Shown one piece after another: positions 1-7,325 of a stretch of DNA of 64,000 nt (the first letter of the stretch is position 1; every line of letters starts with the position of its first letter). Under the pieces are notes generated by a model, which was given only the letters and a program-made list of their open reading frames with translations, ran no database searches and was not told the origin of the DNA. The position numbers and the translations under genes were made by a program. The stretch spans positions 930,001-994,000 of the forward strand of contig NZ_CP050177.1 of assembly GCF_011694815.1 (NCBI RefSeq), written 5' to 3'. The stretch comes from Streptomyces liangshanensis (GTDB lineage: Bacteria; Actinomycetota; Actinomycetes; Streptomycetales; Streptomycetaceae).

Positions 1-7
1 CCCGTCG

Positions 8-1729
8 GTGATGGCCGGCGGGGATCACTACGAGCTGAACGACTTCGTGGAGTGGGCCGATCGACAGGACCGACCGGACCTCGCCCCACCCGACGCACTC
101 TGGCCCGTGCTGGCCCGCTTCGCCCAGCCGTCGTCACTGGACGTCCTGGCCCGGACCGCTCGGGAGCGAGGTCTGCCCGAGGCGGCCCGGCTCCTCAGGA
201 ACGCGGCGGCATTTCACACCGACACCCACTCCCCCGTGATCCAGAGCCTGACCCGAGCCGCCGAGAACCGGCTGGTGAAGATCAGCCGGGACCGTGAGGA
301 GCTGGGCTCGGGAATCCTTCTCGCAGCCGGGCAGATAGCTGTGCCGGCCGCTCTGCTCCCGGCGGGCAGCGTCGCCCCCCTCCTGCGCCTCGAAGGTCGC
401 CCATGGAAGGACTCGCGCACGTGGCATGCCCAATTGGCGGCCGGGACGGCGCATTCGGTGCTGGCCCTGCTGACGAACGTGGGACCCGAGCGCGCCCCGC
501 AGGAGCCGCCCCTGCCGTCCGCTCCCTCCCCGACAGTGGGGGACTGGGCCCTGGTCTGCGGGCTCAGGCGGGACCGCACCTCTCGACCCACGCTTCCGGT
601 ACTGGCCCGCTATCGGGTCACGTCCGTGCGGGGCGACAGCTTCGTACTGGAGTCAGCAGCGGCAGACCCCGTGCCCCCGCCCGGGGCGGCAGTTGTCGAC
701 CTGCATGGTGCTGTGATCGGCATGGTGTACCGGAGCACGGGTGACGTCGAGCACCGGCTCCACGCCACACGGATCCCGCCTTCCTCGCAGGCGGCCTCCC
801 GGACCCCTGAGTCCACGTCGAGCCGACTCGTGCTCGAACCGGCGCGTTCACGCGCCGTACTGATCGGAGCCGACAGATACGAGGAGTTCCCGGACCTCCC
901 CGGCTCCCACGAGCAGGCGCTCGTGCTGGCGCGCGCGTTGGGACGGACCCAGGATTCCGGCCCGTTCGACGATGCCAACGTGTCGCTCGTCTGGAACCAG
1001 CATTTCCCCCAGCCTCTCGTCCCTTCGCTGGAGAACCTTTTACAGCGGGCCGAGCACACACTTCTCGTCCACTTCACGGGTCACCTGCTGGAAACACCCC
1101 ACGACACCTTTCTCGCCTTCCCCAATTCCCGTCGCGAGCTGCCCGCTGTCACCGCACTGTCCGTCCGGCGCCTGATTTCGCTGATGGAGGACAGTCCCGC
1201 CCGGTTCAAGGTTCTCATCCTCGACGCCTACCTGTCGGACGCAGAGAGAATATGGTCGTGGCTGAACCCCCGACACATGCGGGGGAGCTGGTCGCTGGTC
1301 ACCGCTCCCCAGGGGCTCGCGCGACCGCGGTTGACACTCACGAACGAGTTCGCCGGCGTGCTCACCGAAGGAATTCCCCAGGCACCGGAGTTCATCAGCC
1401 TCAGGGACATGACTGCTCGCATCAGCGACCGCAGTCTTGCCAGTCCTATTCAAATCTTTGAGGCCACCAGCTCCGATTCCCGGGGTCTCCTCCTGCGCAA
1501 CCCGGCTTCCGCACCACCACTCGAAGGCACCGTCAAATGGTTCAACAAGGATAAGGGTTTCGGATTCATCGCTGTCGACAACGGACATGATGTCTTCGTC
1601 CACTACTCGGCCATCCAGATGGCCGGCTTCCGCGGGCTCGAGGTCGGCCAGCGCGTCCAACTCCGGATCGCCCAGGGCGACCGCGGCCCGCAGGCGGAGG
1701 GTGTTCGCCCCCTTCCGTCCGACGTGTGA
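8..1729 (+). CDS. Adaptor-like / pseudo-trypsin / pseudo-caspase / cold-shock fusion protein
   Basis: Multidomain protein of about 573 residues that looks like part of a biological conflict or signalling system. Residues ~10-70 are a small helical domain resembling effector-associated adaptor domains (weak resemblance). Residues ~85-255 keep a trypsin-like framework (GSGILLAAG 100-108, GAAVVDLHG 226-234), but the His, Asp and Ser positions are not catalytic residues. Residues ~280-480 are caspase-like (AVLIGADRY 283-291, FTGH 356-359, LILDAY 403-408); the Cys position is Tyr408 and the Gly after the His is Leu. Residues ~505-567 are an intact cold-shock domain with RNP1 KGFGFI (516-521) and RNP2 VFVHY (529-533). 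Leu345 is a TTA codon (1040-1042). The frame stays open to the left edge of the window, so the true start may lie upstream. Partner genes, if any, are outside the window. The cold-shock domain is certain, the caspase fold likely, the trypsin fold probable. Confidence 0.8.
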   Translation: MMAGGDHYELNDFVEWADRQDRPDLAPPDALWPVLARFAQPSSLDVLARTARERGLPEAARLLRNAAAFHTDTHSPVIQSLTRAAENRLVKISRDREELGSGILLAAGQIAVPAALLPAGSVAPLLRLEGRPWKDSRTWHAQLAAGTAHSVLALLTNVGPERAPQEPPLPSAPSPTVGDWALVCGLRRDRTSRPTLPVLARYRVTSVRGDSFVLESAAADPVPPPGAAVVDLHGAVIGMVYRSTGDVEHRLHATRIPPSSQAASRTPESTSSRLVLEPARSRAVLIGADRYEEFPDLPGSHEQALVLARALGRTQDSGPFDDANVSLVWNQHFPQPLVPSLENLLQRAEHTLLVHFTGHLLETPHDTFLAFPNSRRELPAVTALSVRRLISLMEDSPARFKVLILDAYLSDAERIWSWLNPRHMRGSWSLVTAPQGLARPRLTLTNEFAGVLTEGIPQAPEFISLRDMTARISDRSLASPIQIFEATSSDSRGLLLRNPASAPPLEGTVKWFNKDKGFGFIAVDNGHDVFVHYSAIQMAGFRGLEVGQRVQLRIAQGDRGPQAEGVRPLPSDV

Positions 1730-1978
1730 CGCGAGCGTGCTGCGTCTGGGTACTACGGAGGCCAGGACTCCATGTCTACAGCGCTCACGACGTCGAGCGC
1801 TGGATCGCCCGGCACCGTACGATCCCCGAGCGTGCGGTCCGATGCCCCACGCCGAGACCGTTCTCCTCGGTGGGCATGTGTCCAGTGACATCGAGCACCG
1901 CCCCCACCATCCCTCCCCTTGTCGAGCCACCGTCCGCGGGAAAGGCCGGCGCCCGACCGGTCCCCCGGAACGACGGAA

Positions 1979-2008
1979 AGGCGGTACCGGATTTCTCCGA
2001 TACCGCCT
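1979..2008 (-). terminator. Hairpin downstream of tRNA-Pro
   Basis: An inverted repeat of 13 nt per arm with one mismatch (AGGCGGTACCGGA / TCCGATACCGCCT) and a 4-nt loop starts about 20 nt beyond the 3' end of the leftward tRNA gene. Only a short T run follows, so termination is inferred from the stem and its position. The rest of 1730-2028 shows nothing that looks coding. Confidence 0.6.
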
Positions 2009-2028
2009 GCGACCTGCTGATAAGCAAG

Positions 2029-2102
<74 letters not shown>

Positions 2103-2146
2103 AGCCTCGCTGACCTGGGGTTTCCCCTGGCCGAACGCGCATGAGA

Positions 2147-2174
2147 ACAATACCGCACTTGAAGCGGTGGTCAC
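2147..2174 (-). promoter_or_regulatory. Possible tRNA-Pro promoter
   Basis: On the minus strand GTGACC (-35-like) is separated by 16 nt from TATTGT (-10-like), about 45 nt before the mature tRNA 5' end. The fit to a housekeeping sigma-70 promoter is moderate. Confidence 0.4.
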
Positions 2175-2203
2175 GAACCGCTTTTCCGGGGCGCGTCCGG
2201 CTT

Positions 2204-2225
2204 GACCTCAAGTGCGGTTGACGTC
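2204..2225 (+). promoter_or_regulatory. Near-palindromic operator-like site before the transketolase pair
   Basis: The arms GACCTCAA and TTGACGTC flank a 6-nt centre, with one mismatch between arms. The half-site CCTCAAG and the 18-nt spacing resemble MerR/SoxR-type operators. A longer inverted repeat links CCGCACTTGA (2153-2162) with TCAAGTGCGG (2208-2217), joining this site to the tRNA promoter region. No convincing -10 at the 19-nt spacing typical of MerR promoters is visible, so the regulator class is only suggested. Confidence 0.4.
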
Positions 2226-2238
2226 GCAGCGTGGACCC

Positions 2239-2952
2239 ATGACCACCAAGACCTCCACGAGCACCCCGGCGCCCGCCCTCGGCCACCAGGATCTGAACCG
2301 GCTGCTCGCCATGATGACCGGCGACGAGAAGCACGGCCCCGCCGCGACCTCCACCCTCGACACGCTCTGGGTCCTCTACGACCGCGTCCTGCGGGTGACC
2401 CCCGCGACCGTCGACGCGCGCGACCGCGACCGCTTCCTGCTCTCCAAGGGGCACGGGCCGATGGCGTACTACGCGGTGCTCGCCGCGAAGGGGTTCCTGG
2501 CCGTGGACCTGCTCCCCGGGTTCGGTTCGTACGACTCCCCCCTCGGCCACCACCCCGACGGGACGCTGCTGCCCGGCGTCGAGATCGGCAGCGGCTCGCT
2601 CGGGCACGGGCTGCCGCTCGCCGTGGGGACCGCGCTGGGGCTGCGGGCGCAGGGCCTCGACGGGCCCCGGGTGTGGGTGCTGATCGGTGACGCCGAGCTG
2701 GACGAGGGCAGCAACCACGAGGCCCTCGCCTTCGCCGGGCACGCCGGGCTCGGGCAGCTCCACACCGTCGTGATCGACAACGGCTCCGCGAGCCACGGCC
2801 GGCCCGGCGGGATCGCGGCGCGCTTCGAGGCCGCCGGCTGGTCGGTCCTGACCGTCGACGGCAGGGACCACGAGGCGCTGTACGGCGCCTTCACCGCGCC
2901 GCACGAAGGCGTCCCCCTGGCGGTCGTGGCGCGGGTCGAGCCCAAGTCATGA
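2239..2952 (+). CDS. Transketolase N-terminal (TPP-binding) subunit
   Basis: A 237-residue protein matching the N-terminal domain of transketolase as a separate subunit. It carries LSKGHGPMAYYAVL (substrate/TPP pocket) and the TPP/Mg2+ motif GDAELDEGSNHEA around residues 150-165. The ATG at 2239 is preferred; an in-frame GTG at 2212 lies inside the operator-like palindrome. The stop overlaps the next start by 4 nt (ATGA), so the two subunits are translationally coupled and should form a heteromeric ketol transferase. Split transketolases usually serve peripheral sugar or C7N-type pathways, but nothing next to the pair shows the substrate. Confidence 0.92.
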   Translation: MTTKTSTSTPAPALGHQDLNRLLAMMTGDEKHGPAATSTLDTLWVLYDRVLRVTPATVDARDRDRFLLSKGHGPMAYYAVLAAKGFLAVDLLPGFGSYDSPLGHHPDGTLLPGVEIGSGSLGHGLPLAVGTALGLRAQGLDGPRVWVLIGDAELDEGSNHEALAFAGHAGLGQLHTVVIDNGSASHGRPGGIAARFEAAGWSVLTVDGRDHEALYGAFTAPHEGVPLAVVARVEPKS

Positions 2953-3929
2953 CCGCCGACACCTCCGGCAGCCCCGGCATCCCCGTCATCCCTGGCACCG
3001 ACGATCCACGCTCATCAGGAGTTACTTCCATGGACACCATGCGGGAACGGTTCATCTCCACCACCTCCCGGCTGCTCGACGACCACCCCCGGCTCGCGGT
3101 GGTCCTCGCCGAGATCAGCAGGGACGGCTTCGCCCCGGCCGCGCGCCGCCATCCCGACCGGGTCATCAACGTCGGCATCCGCGAGCAACTGCTGATCGGG
3201 GTGGGTGGCGGACTCGCCCTCACCGGGATGCGGCCGGTGGTGCACACCTTCGCGAGCTTCCTGGTCGAGCGGCCGTTCGAGCAGGTGAAGCTGGACTTCG
3301 GCCACCAGGGCGTGGGGGGCGTGCTGGTGAGCGCGGGCGGATCGTACGACTGGCCGGCCGGTGGTTTCACCCACATGTCGCCGGGCGACGTGGCGCTCAT
3401 GGACACCCTCGACGGCTGGCACATCCATGTGCCGGGCCACCCCGACGAGGCCGAGGCGCTGATCCGGCGCGCCGCCGCCGGCGACGGCCGCGACTACGTG
3501 CGGCTGTCCGAGCAGAGCAACGCCCGGCCGAGGCCCCTCTCGGGACCCGGGTTCCACACCGTGCGCGAGGGGCGCGGCGGGGTGGTGATCGCCGTCGGGC
3601 CGATGCTGGACAACGTACTGGCGGCGACGGAGGGGCTCGACACGACCGTGCTGTACGCGACCACCGTGCGGCCCTTCGACGGCGCGGCGGTGCGCCGGGC
3701 GGTGGCGGCCGGGGACGCGGCGGACGTGGTGATCGTGGAGCCGTACCTCGCCGGGACGTCCACCGCCGCCGCGAACGACGCCCTGTCCGACATCCCGCAC
3801 CGGGTGCTGGGGCTCGGGGTGGCACGCCGTGAGCTGCGGCGGTACGGGCAGCTCCACGAGCACCTGGCCGCCCAGGGGCTCGACCCGGCGTCCCTGCGCG
3901 AGCGGATCTCGGCGTTCCTGGGGCGCTGA
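2949..3929 (+). CDS. Transketolase C-terminal subunit
   Basis: A 326-residue partner of the preceding gene, covering the pyrimidine-binding and C-terminal domains. The motif INVGIREQLLIGVGGGLAL (about residues 72-90) contains the Glu that activates TPP. HTFASFLVERPFEQVK and GSYDWPAGGFTHMSPGD are also typical of the family. The first ~27 residues look like a low-complexity leader, so MDTMRERF at 3030 is a possible alternative start. The 4-nt overlap favours 2949. No other pentose-phosphate or antibiotic gene is adjacent. Confidence 0.92.
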   Translation: MTADTSGSPGIPVIPGTDDPRSSGVTSMDTMRERFISTTSRLLDDHPRLAVVLAEISRDGFAPAARRHPDRVINVGIREQLLIGVGGGLALTGMRPVVHTFASFLVERPFEQVKLDFGHQGVGGVLVSAGGSYDWPAGGFTHMSPGDVALMDTLDGWHIHVPGHPDEAEALIRRAAAGDGRDYVRLSEQSNARPRPLSGPGFHTVREGRGGVVIAVGPMLDNVLAATEGLDTTVLYATTVRPFDGAAVRRAVAAGDAADVVIVEPYLAGTSTAAANDALSDIPHRVLGLGVARRELRRYGQLHEHLAAQGLDPASLRERISAFLGR

Positions 3930-4084
3930 GGAGGACGGGGCGGGGTGGCAGGGTGCCGGGAATGTCGGGGAGCGTCTTCGGGGCCGCCGGGGGAACCTGT
4001 ACGGGAGCCGTGTCGCGACGTCGTCACGGACGGCGGACGGATACGGGTACGGATACGCGTACGGGCACAGATAAGGAGTCAGCC

Positions 4085-4600
4085 ATGAACGCCAGCGGGG
4101 ACCTGCTCATCGACGCCTTCGGCCGTATCCGCGAGGTGGTGCACGACGTCGTCGCCGACCTCACGCCGGAGGAGCTGGCCACCCGGCTGGACGACGGCGC
4201 GAACACGATCGCCTGGCTCGTCTGGCACCTGACCCGCATCCAGGACGACCACGTCTCGGACGCCGCCGGGACCGGCCAGGTGTGGACGTCGGGGGGCTGG
4301 GCGGAGCGGTTCGAGCTGCCGTTCTCGCACGGGGCGACCGGTTACGGCCACTCCGCCAAGGACGTGGCCAAGGTCGCCGACGTCCCGGCGGAGCTGCTCA
4401 CCGGCTACCACGACGACGTCCACGACCGGACGGTCGAGTACATCGGCACGCTCAAGGTCTCCGACCTCGACCGGATCGTGGACGACACGTGGATCCCGCA
4501 CGTCACCCTGGGGGTCCGGCTGGTCAGCGTCGTCTCCGACGACCTCCAGCACGCCGGGCAGGCGGCCTTCATCCGGGGTGCGCTGGGGCGGCGACGCTAG
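4085..4600 (+). CDS. DUF664 / DinB-fold protein
   Basis: A 171-residue four-helix-bundle protein of the DinB/DUF664 superfamily, many members of which are metal-dependent, thiol-linked transferases. WLVWHLTRIQDDHV (about residues 43-56) carries the first metal-site His, and DDLQHAGQAAFIRG near the C-terminus carries the last. The start is supported by AAGGAG at 4075-4080. The gene ends convergently inside the 3' end of the LysR gene (32-nt overlap). The 155 nt upstream hold a short GGATACGGGTAC-type repeat and no gene. Confidence 0.8.
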   Translation: MNASGDLLIDAFGRIREVVHDVVADLTPEELATRLDDGANTIAWLVWHLTRIQDDHVSDAAGTGQVWTSGGWAERFELPFSHGATGYGHSAKDVAKVADVPAELLTGYHDDVHDRTVEYIGTLKVSDLDRIVDDTWIPHVTLGVRLVSVVSDDLQHAGQAAFIRGALGRRR

Positions 4601-5600
4601 GAGCCGTACGCGGGGCGGGGATGGTGGGGGTGGCGGGGATGGTGGGGGTGGAGCGGGAGGCGGGGAGGGCGGGGCTCGCGAGGGGGTCGGGGCCCTCCGC
4701 CTGGCACGTCCCGCCCGGCGGTGTGCTGGGCAGGTACGAGAGCAGCTCGCGCGCCGCCGGGCCCGTGCGCCGGTCGTCCGGTAGCGCCGCCGACACCTCC
4801 CAGTAGTGGCCCTCCGCGCCGGTCAGCGGGACGGTGCGCAGGGCGGCCGCCTGCGTCTTACGGGCGACCGGGAGGGGAACGACCGCGATGCCGAGGCCGT
4901 GCCCGACCAGCTCGATCAGGCTGTGCACGTCGTTGACCTCCAGGGCGACACGGCGTGCCGTACGGGCGGCGGCGAAGGCCCGGTCGTTGAGGCCCCGGGC
5001 TCCCCAGTCCTGGTGGAAGTCGACGAAGACCTCACCGCCGAGGTCCGCCCAGCCGATCCCGGCCGTCCCCGCCAGCGGGTGGTCGGGGTGGCAGAGCAGC
5101 ACCATCGGTTCGCGCGCCAGGGGTACGAGCCTCACCCCGTCGGGCGCGGGTCCCGACAGGGCGACGAACGCGAGGTCGAGGCGGCCCTCCGCGACGTCGT
5201 CCACGAGCGCGGCCGAACCCGCCTGCCGGAGCCGTACCTCCACCTCGGGGTGCTCGGACCGGAACCGGGCCAGCAGTCCCGGTACGTGCACGCCGGTGAT
5301 GCACTGCTCGGTGCCGACCACCAGCGTGCCCCGCAGCAGGCCCTGGACCGCCGCGACCGCCTCCTTGCCGGCCCGTACGCTGGCGAGCGCCCGGTGTGCC
5401 TCCACCAGCAGGGCCCGTCCCTCGCCGGTGAGTTCGACGCGGCGCGTGCTGCGGACGAACAGCGGGGCTCCCAACTCCCGCTCCAGGGCCCGGACCGAGG
5501 CGGACAGCCCCGACTGGGAGACCATGAGCCGGTGGGCCGCGCGCGTGAAGTGACGTTCCTCCGCGACGGCGACGAAGTATTCGAGATGCCTGAGTTCCAC
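4569..5600 (-). CDS. LysR-family transcriptional regulator
   Basis: A 343-residue regulator. The winged HTH is at residues 1-60 (LEYFVAVAEERHFTRAAHRL then SQSGLSASVRALERELG), with the effector-binding domain from ~90 to 300. The last ~40 residues are Pro/Ala/Thr-rich and extend beyond the usual ~300 residues, overlapping the convergent DUF664 gene. It diverges from the aldo/keto reductase at 5725, with a perfect ATTCAG-N11-CTGAAT box starting 2 nt from its own ATG. It therefore probably represses itself and controls the reductase; the inducer is unknown. Confidence 0.93.
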   Translation of the reverse strand: MELRHLEYFVAVAEERHFTRAAHRLMVSQSGLSASVRALERELGAPLFVRSTRRVELTGEGRALLVEAHRALASVRAGKEAVAAVQGLLRGTLVVGTEQCITGVHVPGLLARFRSEHPEVEVRLRQAGSAALVDDVAEGRLDLAFVALSGPAPDGVRLVPLAREPMVLLCHPDHPLAGTAGIGWADLGGEVFVDFHQDWGARGLNDRAFAAARTARRVALEVNDVHSLIELVGHGLGIAVVPLPVARKTQAAALRTVPLTGAEGHYWEVSAALPDDRRTGPAARELLSYLPSTPPGGTCQAEGPDPLASPALPASRSTPTIPATPTIPAPRTAPSVAAPAHPG

Positions 5601-5601
5601 G

Positions 5602-5624
5602 ATTCAGAAGCGTAGTCGCTGAAT
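5602..5624. promoter_or_regulatory. LysR box (T-N11-A) between LysR and aldo/keto reductase
   Basis: A perfect 6-nt inverted repeat ATTCAG / CTGAAT flanks 11 nt, the textbook T-N11-A arrangement of LysR operators. It abuts the LysR start codon and lies about 100 nt upstream of the reductase. Confidence 0.75.
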
Positions 5625-5724
5625 GCGTTCGCTTTCTTCTGTTGGACGTGCCGGTGGGGCGCTTGCCAGGCTGGGTAGGCCCCGCCGGAACCGGCGGGAC
5701 CCGCAGCAGAAGGGTTCCCCCACC

Positions 5725-6582
5725 ATGAAGACTCGCCGCATCGGGACCGTCGACGTCAGCGCGATCGGTCTGGGCGGTATGCCCATGTCCATCGAGGGAC
5801 GGCCGGACGAGACCCGTTCGGTCGCCACGGTCCACGCGGCACTGGACGCCGGTGTGACGCTGATCGACACGGCCGACGCCTACCACCTGTACGCCGACGA
5901 GGTCGGGCACAACGAGTCGCTGATCGCCAAGGCCCTCGCGTCCCACGACCGGGGCGGCGAGGTGCTCGTCGCCACCAAGGGCGGCCACCTGCGGCCGGGC
6001 GACGGCTCGTGGACGCTGGACGGCAGGCCCGAGCACATCAAGGCCGCGTGCGAGGCGTCGCTGGGGCGGCTGGGGGTCGAGGCGATCGGGCTGTACCAGT
6101 TCCACCGCCCGGACCCGAAGGTCCCGTACGCGGAGTCGGTCGGCGCGATCCGGGACCTGCTCGACGCGGGCAAGATCCAGCAGGCCGGCATCTCGAACGC
6201 GGACCCGGACATGATCCGGCTGGCGAACGACATCCTCGGCGGGCGGCTGGTGTCCGTGCAGAACCAGTTCTCCCCCGCTTACCGCTCCAGCGAACCGGAG
6301 TTGGAGCTGTGCGCGGAGCTGGGCATCGCGTTCCTGCCGTGGAGTCCGTTCGGCGGCATCACGCGGGCCGGTGAACTGGGGTCGCGGTTCGCCCCGTTCA
6401 CCCGCGTGGCCGAGGCGCACGGGGTGAGCGCGCACCAGGTCTGCCTGGCGTGGCTCCTCGCCAAGTCCCCTACGGTGGTGCCGATTCCGGGCTCCAGCCG
6501 CCCGGCAACGGTCCGCGACTCGGTCGCGGCGGCCGATCTGACCCTGACGGCCGAGGAGTTGGCGGAGCTCGACGCGGCGTAG
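5725..6582 (+). CDS. Aldo/keto reductase
   Basis: A 285-residue NADPH-dependent reductase of the AKR (beta/alpha)8 family, acting on an unknown carbonyl compound. Catalytic elements are visible: DTADAY (Asp and Tyr, about residues 50-55), VATKGG (Lys ~84) and YQFHRPD (His ~126). NADP-binding residues lie in PIPGSSRPATVRDS near the C-terminus. The ATG at 5725 lies 10 nt after an AGAAGGG element. Divergence from the LysR gene suggests single-gene control by that regulator. A 7-bp hairpin spans its stop codon (6573-6589). Confidence 0.93.
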   Translation: MKTRRIGTVDVSAIGLGGMPMSIEGRPDETRSVATVHAALDAGVTLIDTADAYHLYADEVGHNESLIAKALASHDRGGEVLVATKGGHLRPGDGSWTLDGRPEHIKAACEASLGRLGVEAIGLYQFHRPDPKVPYAESVGAIRDLLDAGKIQQAGISNADPDMIRLANDILGGRLVSVQNQFSPAYRSSEPELELCAELGIAFLPWSPFGGITRAGELGSRFAPFTRVAEAHGVSAHQVCLAWLLAKSPTVVPIPGSSRPATVRDSVAAADLTLTAEELAELDAA

Positions 6583-6689
6583 CGCCGCGCGGCGGGGTGC
6601 CGCGTGGCGGCGTGGCGGGTGCCGCTTGGCGCCGTGGGGCGCGGCGGCGGGGGGCGCGGCGAGCTGGGGCCGGGTGCACCAGGGCGAGG

Positions 6690-7115
6690 TGTTCCGAGGC
6701 CGGGTGCCGGGGCCTGGTGTGCTGGGGCGAGGGGTTCCGGGCCCAGGCGTTCCGGGCCAGGTGGTCCGGGCCCAGGGCTTCCGGCCCAGGCGCTCCAGGC
6801 CCAGGTGCTCCGGAGCGAGGGGTTCCGGCGCAGGTACTCCGGGCCCAGGCGTTCCGGGGCGAGGGGTTCCAGGTTCGGGCGTACCGGCCCTGGCGTACAG
6901 GGCCGGGCGTACAGGGCCGGGCGTACAGGGCCATGGTGGTCCGGCCCAGGCGTTCCGGGCCCAGGTGCTCCTGCCCAGGCGTTCCGGCCCGGGTGCTCCG
7001 GGCCCAGGTGCTCAGGGCCAGGTGGTCCGGGCCCAGGTGGTCCGGGCCCAGGTGTTCCAGGGCGAAGGTTTCCAGGCCCGGGCGTACCGGGCCACGGTGG
7101 TCCGAACCCAGCGCG
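6690..7115. repeat. Degenerate ~15-bp GC-rich minisatellite
   Basis: Most of the 743-nt gap 6583-7325 is an imperfect tandem array. The unit is close to GCCCAGGTGGTCCGG, with variants GGCGTTCCGGGCCCA and GGTGCTCCGGGCCCA. Units vary between 14 and 16 nt, so no single reading frame is kept and the collagen-like frames on both strands are probably accidental. Each unit is partly self-complementary (CCGG, GGGCCC). The gap also holds the LacI-type operator at 7278-7291 and the promoter region of the next gene. Confidence 0.8.
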
Positions 7116-7277
7116 CCGAGCCCAGCGCACCGGGCCTCGCGCCGACGTCAGCGCCCGCCGGGCGGGTCCGAGCGGCCCGGCCGGCGGGCGCCGGCGCCAC
7201 GAGGTCGCGTAACTCCCCGCCCCGTCCGACCCATTGACCCCCTGTAATCCCGCGACCTACTCTGTGCGACGTACTCC

Positions 7278-7291
7278 AGAAAGCGCTTTCT
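7278..7291. promoter_or_regulatory. LacI-family operator AGAAAGCGCTTTCT
   Basis: A perfect 14-bp palindrome with the central CG typical of LacI-family operators, 34 nt upstream of the ThuA/dehydrogenase gene. The same sequence recurs at 16166-16179 next to a LacI regulator gene, which identifies that protein as the likely ligand-controlled repressor. Confidence 0.8.
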
Positions 7292-7325
7292 AACCCGCCG
7301 GCTCCACCAGCACCCGGGAGCGCCC

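Noticed and set aside
1730..2028. A small gene between the cold-shock fusion and tRNA-Pro
   Set aside because: Frames here are open only because of base composition; no ribosome-binding site or protein-like text was seen.
2202..2231. A full SoxR-controlled promoter for the transketolase genes
   Set aside because: The dyad geometry fits but no -10 element is found at the 19-nt spacing expected for MerR/SoxR promoters, so only an operator-like site is claimed.
6279..7212. Collagen-like Gly-Pro-rich frames on both strands across the repeat array
   Set aside because: Unit length varies (14-16 nt), so no frame is kept, several frames are open at once, there is no ribosome-binding site, and the frames run over the end of the aldo/keto reductase gene.
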